From Guadua angustifolia (lineage: Eukaryota; Streptophyta; Magnoliopsida; Poales; Poaceae), in NCBI GenBank assembly GCA_036346375.1, contig CM070520.1, positions 42,489,854 through 42,553,853 on the forward strand: a stretch of 64,000 nt of DNA, in the 5' to 3' direction. The position numbers and the translations under genes were made by a program. Every line of letters starts with the position of its first letter. Position 1 is the stretch's first letter. The notes below the pieces were generated by a model, which was not told where the DNA came from, ran no database searches, and saw only the letters and a program-made list of their open reading frames with translations. Positions 1 to 10,609 of the stretch are shown here, piece by piece.

Positions 1-156
1 GTGAGTAGATAGTGAAGAATACATAACATAGATTTTTGACATGCTCCACATGGAACATAAAATTCATCAAACCGCCTCAAAAATGGTGAAATCGCTAAAA
101 AATGTCAATATGAAGAAAATTCTCGCTTATCAATAGAGTATAAATTGCAAGAGATT
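1..156. other. Left flank, nothing recognised
   Basis: AT-rich DNA outside the CACTA element. I see no gene, repeat or RNA in it. Confidence 0.4.
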
Positions 157-330
157 CACTACTACAAAAGTATTCATATTAGACCCCTCATCACAAATGA
201 TTTTTTGTAAAAACAGTCAGTGATGAGTGTTAGGCACATCACAGACAGTTTTTGGCTAAAACCGTCTGTGATGAGGGACACATCATAGACGGTTTTAGCC
301 AAAACCATCTGGAATGACCATTTCTATGAA
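157..330 (+). repeat. CACTA left terminus with subterminal repeats
   Basis: The terminal inverted repeat CACTACTACAAAA is followed by at least four alternately oriented copies of CATCACAGACGGTTT-like motifs. In this superfamily such subterminal repeats bind the regulatory protein (TNPA-like) and place the two ends together for excision. Confidence 0.85.
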
Positions 331-475
331 ATAAGTACAAAGATCCTTGACCTCCTGTGTATTTTTAGGGTTCCCAAGCTATTTTTAAGGTAGCTATGAT
401 TAAGAGACGATCTGATAGAAAGAGACCCTAGATATAGAAGTGTGATTGTAGATCATTTCGATCTAGGCCATTTAA

Positions 476-900
476 GGTTAGTAATTGATTTTAAGTTGCA
501 TTATATTTAAGATCTAGCTTGGTAAAGAGGGAAATGAAGATGGTTTCTAGATCTAGCATGGTGTATATCCATTTGTTCTTTGTGATGTAAAGTAGTAATT
601 GGTTTTAATTGCATTATACTCATTATGTAGATAGTTACTTAAAGGAAGGTAATCTAGGTTAATAATTGGCTGTAATTGAATTATATTCAAGATATATCTA
701 GCTTGGTAAAGAGGGAATTGAAAATGGTTTTGATCTAGCTTGGTGTAGATCCACTTGTTCTTTCCGATCTAAAGTAGTAATTGATTCTAATTACATTATA
801 TTCAAGATGTAGCTAGCTATGTAAAAAGAGAATTAAAGATGATGAGTTTAAATTTAGCTTACATATGTATATATCCATTTGTTCTTTATTATATAAGGAG
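476..900. repeat. Diverged tandem repeat, unit ~115 bp
   Basis: Three fuller copies and one shortened copy of a unit beginning GTAATTGATTTTAA and containing CTAGCTTGGTAAAGAGGGAA and CCATTTGTTCTTT follow one another (starts near 480, 594, 661 and 776). The block lies between the CACTA end and its transposase. The stretch 331-475 and 901-1014 shows nothing else. Confidence 0.7.
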
Positions 901-1131
901 TTATATAGGTTAATTAGCAAGTTTAAATGTAGCTTATATTTAGCATATGTGTGTATGTGCACTCTAGTGTACTTAATTTATTATTTAATACTTATTGTTA
1001 TGTACGTGGCGCATATGGACCAAGCTAGATGTATCTTTGAGAACCGTAAGCAGCACCGAGTATATTAATGGCGCTCCACTTTTAGAAGAGCTGCAGAGGA
1101 GGATATGTTGAACAACGGGTGGAATTTATGC

Positions 1132-1139
1132 CTCGTCCA
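1132..1139 (+). repeat. Target-site duplication of hAT element, left copy
   Basis: The octamer CTCGTCCA occurs directly before the element and again at 2554-2561 directly after it. Eight bases is the hallmark length for the hAT superfamily. Confidence 0.9.
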
Positions 1140-2553
1140 TAGGGTGCAATCGGATCGATTCGATGGATATCGCTCTTTCCATATCCTAAACCATATTTTT
1201 GTCGGATTCGAATCGGATTCAGATAGTACCGGATACGGATACGCACGGATAATATCGGTAGTGGATTCAATCGAATACGGAGCGGAATCGATACGGTATC
1301 GAATAATTTTTGTCGGATAACGCGTAAAATAGATATCGATAAAGCACACATATAACACCGATTAGCCACCGATGATAAGTTTTGAAACATAGAATGATAC
1401 GTAAATAATATTACAATAAGTCGATAAAATGACCATAAGGTCCACAACTCCATGTTTCATAAAGAGACAATACGACAAGTCAATAATATTTAGATTACAT
1501 CGTAAGGAGACTAAGGAGTACTAAATTAGGCTAGCAACATCTTAAGGTTCCATTCTGATACTCAAGCACCACGATAGAAATTTCATTAGCATCAACAAGA
1601 TGAGTACTTATCATTCTATCAAGGTACAAAGAGCAACCACCAGATCTTATTCACCCAAAAACTTTTATGCCGACCAGCACCAATATACTCATTTCGTAAA
1701 CATCATACAAAGAATTCAGGCCATGCCAAAAGCATACAAGGCAATCTGAGCTGCATATACATATATACCTCATGACCACAATATAGAAAGGTCAAGCACT
1801 GATGCAAACAAACCTAATCAGCAAGGATCTAATATACAAGTAATGTTTATTAAACCTAACTTCATGAATGAATGTATCATGAATAGCATCGAATAATTAG
1901 TGAGTTAATAGCAATCGGAGAGGAAGATATAGCACTTAGCTTAAGGAGGATGAACCCTAGTCAAGGCCGATCTGTGGTTGGCGGCAATGTGGTCGCCGCA
2001 ACCACAAAGCGTTGAGGGCTCTGATCCGTGATGCTGGGAAGAGATAACCAGAAAAAAATGAAAAGAGAGTGAGGAAGAAAAGGAAAAGGAGAGAGGGAAG
2101 GGGAGACCTTGGGAGGTGGCAGCGCCGATGGCGTTGGGCGAGCCAAGGCATCGCCGGGCGTTGAGGGACCAGATCTGGCGAGGAGTCACGGCCTTTCGAG
2201 CCAAGAGGCGCAAGGTGCCCGTAGAGAGGAAGGCCGGGCGTGGTTATGGCGCGGATCCGCAGGAGGAGGCCAACGCCGGCGCCAGAGAGGCAAATTAGGC
2301 GGCGGTGTCCGTGAAGAGGGGAATATTAGAATCTAAGATATAACCGTCGGATATCCGATAAATAATTTCCGGATATATCCGAAAATTTTCTCGAAATATA
2401 CCGATCCGAAGGATAGTGCTCTCCCGAATCCGAAATAAAATATCCGAAACCAAACCCGAATCCGAAAATTATCCGAAAAAAATATCCGAATCCGATCCGA
2501 ACCTGTCCGGTCGGTCGGTCGGTCGGAAAATATCCGATCCGATTGCAACCCTA
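1140..2553. mobile_element. Non-autonomous hAT-like element
   Basis: The ends are inverted: the left begins TAGGGTGCAATCGGATCGAT and the right, read on the other strand, begins TAGGGTTGCAATCGGATCGG. An exact 8-bp duplication CTCGTCCA flanks both ends. The subterminal parts are crowded with TCCGAATCCG / CGGATATCCG motifs on both sides (1150-1320 and 2340-2545), typical of hAT subterminal binding sites, plus a short GGTC run near 2511. At 1414 bp it has no transposase reading frame, so it must have moved with help from an autonomous relative. It lies inside or just upstream of the first TNP2 exon of the CACTA element and so is younger than it. Confidence 0.88.
1935..2330. other. GC-rich block inside the hAT element
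   Basis: The centre of the hAT element changes abruptly from AT-rich to GC-rich sequence. Short open frames occur on both strands but match nothing I recognise. The composition resembles the 5' end of a grass gene, so a captured host fragment is possible; this is inference only. The stretch 1330-1930 is AT-rich with no gene. Confidence 0.35.
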
Positions 2554-2561
2554 CTCGTCCA
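2554..2561 (+). repeat. Target-site duplication of hAT element, right copy
   Basis: Exact second copy of CTCGTCCA immediately after the right inverted repeat. Confidence 0.9.
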
Positions 2562-2585
2562 TCCATTCACTGTGAGAATCTAAGA

Positions 2586-3712
2586 ATGTTTCAAAACCCA
2601 GCACAAATCGAAGAACACTTGATTCTAAGTGGTTTCAAAAGGGGATATACATGTTGGACCAGTCACGGTGAAGAGCAGATTATGCAGGAAACAAATAGTA
2701 TTAACATCATTGACGAAGTTATTCCAAATGATATTGACTATGCTTTCGATGGGGATAGATTTCACGATGATAATCTGGATCAAATGCTGCAGGATGCAGA
2801 AGGCAACCGTGATGAGTGGGAGTATGTAAAATTCCGAGGCTTGATGGTTGACTCAGAGAAACTTTTGTTCCTGGGCTGCAAGTCAAAATACACATGGTTG
2901 TCATCCAGACATGAACTGCTAAAATTAATGGCAAGTAATGGCTGGTCCGACTAGAACTTCATGGCGCTGTTAGGTCTGTTACTAGACATGCTTTTGGAGG
3001 AAAACGAGTTACCGACAACTACCTACAAAGCTAAGAAGGTTTGTTATCCCTTGGGAATGGAAGTAGAAAGAATACATGCTTGTCTGAACGGCTATATCCT
3101 CTATCGCAAAGAGTACACAAACTTACATGTATGTCCAATGTGCAACACATCCTGATACAAGCGTAAAGATAAATCAGATGATGATGACAAGGCCATCAAG
3201 GTGAAGAAAGGACCCTCTTCTAAGGTGGCATGGTATTTACCTGTAATTCCCTGTTTGAAGCGTTTATTTGCTAACCCAAAGGAGGCAAAACTACTTTGGT
3301 GGTACTTGGATGAGCGTAAGAACGATACAATGCTAATGCACCATGCTGATTCCACGCAGTGGAGAAACATCGATAAAAGGATTCAAGAATTTGTTGTCGA
3401 TTCGAGGAATGTAAAGTTTGGATTTAGTACGAATAGAATGAATCCTTTCGGTAACATGAGTAGCCGTCATAGCACTTGACCCGTGAATCTCTATATCTAT
3501 AACTTTCCTCCTTGGTTGTCTATGAAGCAAAAGTACATTTTCTTTGTCTATACTCATCTAAGACCTGAACAAACCTGGGAATAATATTGATGTGTACTTA
3601 GCACCATTAGTGGAAGATCTGAACACACTGTGGGCTCCTAAGGTATAGGTATAGGATGCTCACAAACGAGAGTACTTTACTTTGCACTGCCTGTTGTTCT
3701 ACACTATAAATG
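2586..3712 (+). pseudogene. CACTA TNP2 transposase, N-terminal half (broken)
   Basis: This encodes the front part of the TNP2-type transposase (Transposase_21 family), the nuclear enzyme that cuts and joins CACTA ends. Recognisable blocks in order are SGFKRGYTCWTSHGE, LFLGCKSKYTWLS, a WYLPVIPCLKRLF segment and MNPFGNMSSRHST, all close to the family consensus. At least three in-frame stops (near 2954, 3155 and 3479) and later frame changes break it. Coding-like sequence at 1015-1139 (starting MDQARCIF) may be the preceding exon, separated by the hAT insertion. The gene resumes at 14950 after the Tat Gypsy insertion, whose left target duplication ATTAT is at 3713-3717. Family assignment is firm; the exact start is uncertain. 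Confidence 0.85.
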
Positions 3713-3717
3713 ATTAT
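3713..3717 (+). repeat. Target-site duplication ATTAT, left copy (Tat element 1)
   Basis: Exact 5-bp match to 14945-14949 across the Gypsy element. Confidence 0.9.
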
Positions 3718-4379
3718 TGTCGACGATCGGGATTGCCTGACCGTAGAAGTGAAGAGGGGTGAGTCGAGTATGCAGGACCCAAAACGAGCTTCACTAAACA
3801 AAGGGATGTGTTTGCTACTTCGTTGGTCGAGTCGAAAGGAAAACGAGCAAGACACGGGGAATTATACTGGTTCGAGCCCCTGTGAAGGAAAAGCTCTACT
3901 CCAGTCCTGCCCTGAGGCAAGGATGTTCTCTATGCTTGAGATAGAAGTGCTTGTTTTACAGCTCGAGTTCTGAGAAATTCTAGGCTGGTTGTGTCTACTA
4001 TCTTGTAGCTTTGATTGTGTGCCTTGAGCGTGTTCATCTCAAGGTGTTTTATACCTCTCCTGGACGTTTCCAGAAACGGCCAGGAGAGATTCCTAGAGTA
4101 GTGGCCTGATGCATACTGAAGGTGGACTGTAACCGTTCCGCATCTATCGCCCACGTTCGCCTTAACTCCGGCATTCAAGGTCCTGGTAACTGTCGAGTGA
4201 GCGCACGTCTTCAAACCAAGGTCGAGGTCGTGCAGGAGTTGAATCCTTGCCCCCCAAGCTCGAGGTCGCACGGGAACAGCGCAGTTCAGGTGGTGGCTAG
4301 AGACCGTCGCAGCCCAACCCCGAGCTAGGGGCCCCATTGACTGTGCATTGACCTGTCATAGATTTCTCAGTCCTCGACA
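3718..4379 (-). repeat. 3' LTR of Tat element 1
   Basis: It begins TGTCGACGATCGGGAT and ends CAGTCCTCGACA, and is closely similar over its full length to 14284-14944. On the minus strand this is the downstream LTR. Scattered substitutions between the two copies indicate an insertion of some age. Confidence 0.9.
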
Positions 4380-4396
4380 GCTAGCCCCCGAGGCTC
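4380..4396 (-). other. Polypurine tract of Tat element 1
   Basis: On the minus strand the sequence CCTCGGGGGCTAGC lies directly against the 3' LTR. The motif CTCGGGGGCTA is typical of Tat elements and primes plus-strand DNA synthesis. Confidence 0.7.
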
Positions 4397-4688
4397 AAGG
4401 TCGTGTCAAGTAGTTAGGATGACCTCGGGCCTCACGACATGAACAAAGGGGACAGTCCTCTGGTCGCACCGAACTCAAGGTCGAGATCAGGCAGAGACCA
4501 ATGAAAGGGCTTCAGCGTCGCTACACCTGGCACCCCTTGGACTTCAAAATTCTGGTACGGACATGATCGAGCAGCGGAACTGCCTGTAATGCCTCGATCC
4601 CGCCGCTTAGTCCTTAATTGCGCCCGTCGAATCACCACCGGCACACCTTTTGAGATGCTTTAGGCTTAAACCAGTAATGATCAGGGGT

Positions 4689-4695
4689 TATAAAA
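4689..4695 (+). promoter_or_regulatory. TATA box for the antisense extra ORF of Tat element 1
   Basis: TATAAAA lies 110 bp before the plus-strand ATG at 4805 and the surrounding 100 bp is C/T-rich. It would drive transcription opposite to gag-pol. Confidence 0.5.
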
Positions 4696-4804
4696 CCCGA
4701 GCCATCAGCGTCCTTGGTAGACTCTCGACCTCCCTACAATCTTCGCCCCCAACCCTTTGCTCAGGCCGCTTCTTCTTCCTCCGACCAAGCACTGAGCAAC
4801 CACC

Positions 4805-7626
4805 ATGGCCAAGCTCGGAAAGAGTTCCTCGTCGATGATGAGAATGAAGGAGCTCGAAAGCCTGGGGTTGCTGGACCCAACAACATGGCGACTGCCGGGC
4901 GGAGAGACCGAGCCGCAACCACGGGATGACGAGCTCGTCTACACCAGCATTACATGCTCTTCGGCCTACGGACGCCGGAGAGCGACTTCGTGGTAGCAGT
5001 TCTCGCCCAATGCGAGATTGAACTCATCAATCTGTGCCAAACTCTATCCTCCTTCTTTCCATCTTCTCTCACCTGTGCGAGGGGTTCCTTGGGATCCTTC
5101 CCTCCCCCGCTCTTTTCTTTCGCTTCTTCACCTTGTTCCGCACTGGGAAGGACCCTGTGGTCGGATGCTTCTACTTCCGGCTACGGGCGGGGCTCCCTTG
5201 GTCCTTCTCTCAAATCCAATCTCGGGACTCCCTCGGTCCATGGACTGAGCGGTGGTTTTACCTAAAGAGGGGCGAAGACGGCGCGCTGGCGTACGACGGA
5301 ACCCCCATAACCAGTAAGAAGCAGACCCCGAAGGTGGATGACCTGGAGATCGACCAGGAAGCCATCGCCACCATCCACATCTGCGCCACGCGTGGCCTCA
5401 CCGGGCAGGCCATTGCCAATGATTTTTTGAGGAACCGGGTGTTCCCTCTACAGAAGAGAATGCACTCGTTCTTCGAGATCAAAGGCCGCGACGACCATAC
5501 CTGCGAAGGGACGTCTGGTAAGTCTTCCTGCTCTGAAGTTGGTTCGAGTTTGGTCTTCGGGTTTCTTTGACGACCTTGCCTTTCTAGCAGCGCCAAAGGA
5601 ATCCTGGATCGTCGCCAGGATGAGTGAGATGTTTGAGAAGGCGGCACATGATTACACCATCGACGACCCCGTTCTGAAGAACGTGCTGTGCTGAAAAGCT
5701 GAGGTAAGTCATTTCGGGCCAAGTCTCTTAGCTTGTGTACGCTTAGGGCTTTCCTTGATCCTTCGATGTGCTCGCAGGATAACCAAGAGTTGTTCAAAAT
5801 GGCGAGGAGGATGCTGCCACTACCTGGGGCGAACAAGGGCAAGAAGGCAGGCAAGAGGCTACACCCGGACAGAGCAGGTGGCAGGTATTCAAAGAAGCAA
5901 CACGTCAAATGGGGTGACCGCACAATGGTAAGTTTTCCCATGGTCGAGCTCCCAAGCTCTTGTTCGTGCTCTTTCACTTTTTGACATACCCCTCCCCTCG
6001 CTGCAGCAAAGTGCTGCGACCGCCGCCAGGACTTCGAGCCCTCAGGCGACCCAGGGGCCTCGACCACAGGGCCCTAGGTCTGCTGCGACGGAGGACCCGG
6101 AGCCACCGCGGGCTCTGAGGTCTCAAGCTTGTGGCACCCGAGGAAGGGACGACTCTTCACCCTCGGGACACCGTGATCCTCGCCAGCCCCCTGTGAGGCG
6201 GAGGCTACATACTCAGGTACACCGTCATCTCTTCATTTACGCAGGTTTCCCTTCTGCCTTTAGCTTAGTAATCTTTCCTTGTCGCAGACTCTGAGCACTC
6301 GAACTCAGCCCTTGCCCATCCTTACCATGGCTATTGTTCAGGGTGAGACCGAGTCCGAGGAGGAGGAGACCTCTTATAGGATAGTGCCCTGCCGACAAGC
6401 GGGCAGGGTCATGCCCCCGTGGGCCCACAAAGCTGGGTCGCAGCCAGCAAATTTGACCAAGGAGTTGACGACCCGGTCAAGGGCGAGGTCTCGTCCGTGG
6501 TCAGTGAGGGCGACGCCGCCGACACCATGGACGCCGAAGCCAGCGCCAACCCGTCCGAGGCCACTGCAGAAGATGGCATTTGGGATGCCTCGGCCACGGC
6601 GGCTGAGGCCACCCAAGCCACTCCTACCAAGGTTTCCCCAACCGTTGAGGTTGGGATGCCCTCGGCCATCGAGGCCGATCGCACTTTGGCTGGAGCAAGC
6701 GCGGAAGGTCGTGTTGAGGATCAGACCAAGGCCTTCACGGGAGAGGGAACAAAAGACGCTCCGACTATGGAGGACGAGGCCAATCCAGTGTCGGGACCGA
6801 GCCTGAGGGCAAGTTGAGCCCCCTGGGGGAGGCGGCCCGAAGCGAGGTCACCCCTGGCGGAGCGTCTGAAGGTCCCCGCCCAAACAACCCAGCGGCGGCA
6901 GAGGACAACACCGCACTAGGGCCATCGGGTACAGGCCTGTTGAGCACCCTCGCACACACTTTGAGGGCCGGCTTAGCCAGGTACAAAGCTTCCTCTAGCC
7001 CTTGTCGAATTTTAGCTCGAGTCTCCTTTTCTTTCTTCTTCTGACAAAGACTATGTTTTTCTTTCAAATTCCGCAGGCCATTGGTTTCGTCGCCCAAGGG
7101 TTGCAAGGTCTTCAGACGCACTCTGACGCACTAAAGATCTTTCTTGACCTTGGAGGCGCAGCAATTCAAGCTCATGGAGATCTTGGAGGTCGAGCAAGAG
7201 GAGGCTGAACGCAAGGCAGCAGCCCACTCCAGCGAGCTTGCCAGCCTCCGCCAGGCGATGAAGGCACTCGAGGCCACCCAGGCATTCGAGCTCAAGTGGG
7301 CCATCGCCACCAAGCGTGACCACGCACACAAAGCCGTGGAGGAGGAGCGTGCGCGGTTGGCCAGGCGCCGGCCGGAACAAGCCAGCGGTCGTCCCCGACG
7401 AAGATCTCCCCCGAGCTTGAGGCTAAAGTCATCGAGCTCGAGGAGAAGCTGGGGCGAGCGATCAAGACGGGAAAGAGCGCCCTGGCCCAACTCCAGGACG
7501 AACGAAGCCATTCCACCAACGCTGCTGCCGAAGCCCTTCGTCTCCAAGGCGAGCTGTCGGCCTTAAGGGCTAAGGTTGCTGAGCTCGAGCAAGAGAAACT
7601 TGCTCGCGACATGGCCGACCTGTAGA
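4805..7626 (+). pseudogene. Antisense extra ORF (aORF) of Tat element 1, spliced and decayed
   Basis: This plus-strand gene runs opposite to gag-pol, between integrase and the 3' LTR. It starts at ATGGCCAAGCTCGG. The first part holds the 'putative gypsy type transposon' domain (PF04195-like) with blocks IELINLMPNSILL, FSHLCEGFLGI and IDQEAIATIHICATRGL. The middle (about 6420-6820) is low-complexity, rich in Ala, Glu, Asp and Pro; the last part (7144-7566) is a charged coiled coil with EVEQEEAERKAAAHSSEL. It ends with a MADL-stop. Several introns with GT...AG ends are visible, for example 5517-5587, 5703-5778 and 5930-6006. Frame breaks in the first exon and a TGA near 5691 make it a likely pseudogene. 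The function of these proteins is unknown; they occur in many grass Tat elements. Confidence 0.75.
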
Positions 7627-8275
7627 TAGGGTTAAACCTAGCAACTTGTAAACAGGAGGTTGTAAGATAGAGTTTAATGAAACAAAGTTATTTTGACGAA
7701 GCGAGCTTGTGGCCCTGTTTTGTTCTTTTTTATATAAGAATTTTTTTGTCGTGTACTTAGCCTTTTTCTGAGGTAGTTTATCTCGTCCAACTCCCGTTGG
7801 GACCAAGGTCGAGCGATGGCAGCCTTGGTCGCAAGGTTAGAAACCTGCAAAGCCACGGCCTGCAAGGTCGAGAAAAAATCCACAGGGGAAAACTGCTAAG
7901 CACGACATAAGCACATGAGAATAGACTCAGCCTCAAAAAGTGTTAAGGTTGTGTTTAGTTTAGACTCTCGAACCATGACCTCGATTCGTGCTTGCTCGAT
8001 GGTGTCAAATGTGAAGTTAGTTCAAACCCTGGCGCAGGGGGAGCTGAGATGCGAAGAGATTCGGCTTACAGGTAGCTCGCCCCCGCAGGTGAATTTTAAG
8101 CTCACAACACTTGAATCCAGATCTAAAGCACTTATACGCAGGTCAGAGTCAGAGATAATCACAGGTTCGAATTCAGTACAAGACATGAAAGAAAGAAAGA
8201 AAGAAAGAAAGAAAGGGAACAGGGACCAACATAGCCAATGAACAATAAACTTTACTGAAGTTTGAGACAAAGGCG
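7627..8275. other. Spacer between aORF and pol of Tat element 1
   Basis: No gene. The two convergent genes end on either side of it. The only structure is the GAAA microsatellite at 8187-8217. Confidence 0.6.
8187..8217 (+). repeat. (GAAA)n microsatellite
   Basis: Seven consecutive GAAA units within the spacer of Tat element 1. Confidence 0.95.
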
Positions 8276-10440
8276 TTACACAAAAAATTTACGAAGTTGA
8301 TCAATGTTCCATGAGCTCGAGAGCTCTCTGTCATCGGGCATCGCTAGCCGGTAAGCCCCTGTGTGGTCTGTTAAAACAACTCTATAGGGGCCCTCCCACC
8401 GCGGGGATAACTTGTTGGTGTTGGACGAGCCCTGAATTCGTCTTAGGGCTAGGTCCCCAACAAGGAGCTCCCTAGGTCATACCGATCGAGACGCATGTCT
8501 GCGAAGAGCTTGCAGGTAATGTGCTGATGGTAGCAATGCACGACATCTTACTTCTTCTGCCAAGGTAAGGTCAAGGGACCATTCTTGCTCGAAGTCGACT
8601 TGGTCTACCAAGCTGACCCTAGCAGAGTCCAGCGTGACCTCTGGAGGCAGGACGGATTTGGTACCGAATACAAGCCGGAAGGGTGTCAACCCTATTGTTC
8701 GACTGACCGTGGTATGAGTAGACCATAAGACGGTGGGAAGTTTGTCCACCCAGGTCTTGCTGTGTCATTCGAGCTCATCAGATACTCGCTTCTTGACGCC
8801 TTGAACGATCTGTCTATTGGCGCGTTCCACTGCCCCATTGCTTTACGGATGGCTTACCAAAGCATAACATATTTTGGTGCCAATGTCTTCGCAATATTCC
8901 TAGAATAGTTCACTGGTAAACTGTGTTCCATTATCAGTAATAATTCTGCATGGAACTCCATACCTGGTGACCACAAACAAGTGGAAAAACTTGATAGCCG
9001 CATGAGCCTTGATGGTCGAAACGGGTTCGGCCTCGATCCATTTGGTGAAGGTATCAATAGCGACGAACAAGAACTTCCCACCGACCGCTTGAGGGAAGGG
9101 GCCGAGGACGTCTAACCCCCAATCGAGAAGGGCCAGGCGAGCGGAATAGTTTGGAGCGCGTAGGCAGGTTGGTGCGACTTTCGACCATGGAATTGGCAGG
9201 CTCGATAGGCGCGGACAATGTTGCGAGCATCCTGGAGCGCCGTTGGCCAATAGAACCCCATGCAAAAAGCTTTCCCGACCATGGTCCTGAAAGAAGAATG
9301 CGCCCCACAGAGACCTGAGTGGATGTCGTTTAACAGGTACTTACCCTCCTCCGTGGTGACACATTTCGTCAGGACTCCAGAAACATTCCGACGGTAAAGT
9401 TTGCCATCCACAAGCTTGTATGAGCTTGCCTGGTGCTTAATCCTGCTCCTCTCAGCGGGGTCAGATGGAAGCTCACCGTGTGCCAAAAAGTTGTGGATTG
9501 GTTCGGCCCATGAGGGAATACCTTCAATGAGGGCAACCGAGACCTCCTGGTCAGAAATTGAAGGTGTCACCAAGGTCTCCAGGATGACGTCCGGAGGAAT
9601 TGCATCATCGGACGACCCGAGCTTGGAGAGGAAATCTGCGCTGGAGTTGTCCTTCCTAGGCACATGCTTGATTTCCAGGTTTTGGAACCACTTCTCCATC
9701 TTGTGCACTTCGGCGAGGTATTTGGTCATGGAATCTGCCGAGCATTGATAATCTTTGTTGAACTGGTTGATGACGAGCTGGGAATTGCCCTTGACGATCA
9801 ACCGGTGCAAACCCAGTGCCTTGCAAGCTCGGAGTCCCGCCAGGAGAGCTTCATATTTTGTTGCATTATTTGTTGCTGGGAATCCGAAACGAGCCACATA
9901 CCTCAGTCTTTCGCCCTGCGGGGTCAGAATAAGGATCCCAGCTCCCAAGCGCTTGAAGGATATTGAGCCATCAAAGTACATGACCCAGGGCTTCTCCTCC
10001 TCGACCTTGAGCTCGGGTGCCAGCTGCGATGTTTGCTCGACCACAAAGTCGGCAAGCACCTGCGACTTGATGGCTGTGCGCGCCACGAACTAGACGTCAA
10101 ACACAGCCAGCTCCATGGCCCACTTGGCGATGCGACCTCTAGCCTCTAGATTCCTCAAGATCTCCCCGAGTGGGAAGTTGCTCGGGACGACCACGGGGTG
10201 AGCCTGGAAATAATGTCGGAGCTTGCGCGAAGCCATGAGGAGGGCGTACAACAACTTCTAGACCTGGGGGTAGCACTCCTTTGGCCCATGAAGAACCTCA
10301 CTGATGTAGTAGATCGGGTGCTGCCGTGCATCCCGTTTGGCCACCAAGACGGCGCTGACAACTTGGGTAGTAGCCGTGAGGTAGAGCAACAATTTTTTGT
10401 CTGGCTGCGGAGTTGTGAGGAAAGGTGGACTTGAGAGGAA
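8276..10440 (-). pseudogene. pol remnant of Tat element 1 (RT tail, RNase H, integrase)
   Basis: Read on the minus strand, it begins inside the end of reverse transcriptase (SSPPFLTTPQPDKKLLLY near 10390-10440). RNase H follows (VMYFDGSISFKRLGAGI, ATKYEALLAGLRACKALG), then the zinc-binding H2C2-type region (HSGLCGAHSSFRTM) and the integrase core with DVLGPFPQAVGGKFLFVAID, FTKWIEAEPV and IITDNGTQF. The C-terminal segment ends WNIDQLRKFFV-stop at 8276. One open stretch (9112-10086) is intact across RNase H and the integrase start. Stops after TSELF (near 8900) and further frame changes inactivate the rest. The front of pol is lost at the junction near 10440. Integrase and RNase H would act in the cytoplasmic particle and nucleus during reverse transcription and insertion. 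Confidence 0.88.
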
Positions 10441-10592
10441 AAGAAAGAATTTTTTGGTAAGGGCAGAAATAGAAGAATGAGATAAGTCAAGAACACATTA
10501 TCCTTCTAGGTTAGGTCTTTTACTTTAGAAAATACTTTGGAAGGACCTATAGAGACGACCAACTATCTAAGGTCAAGGCCTACAATTAGTAT

Positions 10593-10604
10593 GGCTCTGA
10601 TACC
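10593..10604 (-). other. Primer binding site (initiator Met tRNA)
   Basis: The minus strand reads GGTATCAGAGCC five bases after the LTR end, complementary to the 3' end of plant initiator methionine tRNA. Confidence 0.8.
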
Positions 10605-10609
10605 GCCTC

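Noticed and set aside
5258..6067. 269-codon minus-strand frame opposite the Tat 1 extra ORF
   Set aside because: It lies antisense to the PF04195-like domain and its introns; the plus-strand reading has family motifs and splice signals, this one has none.
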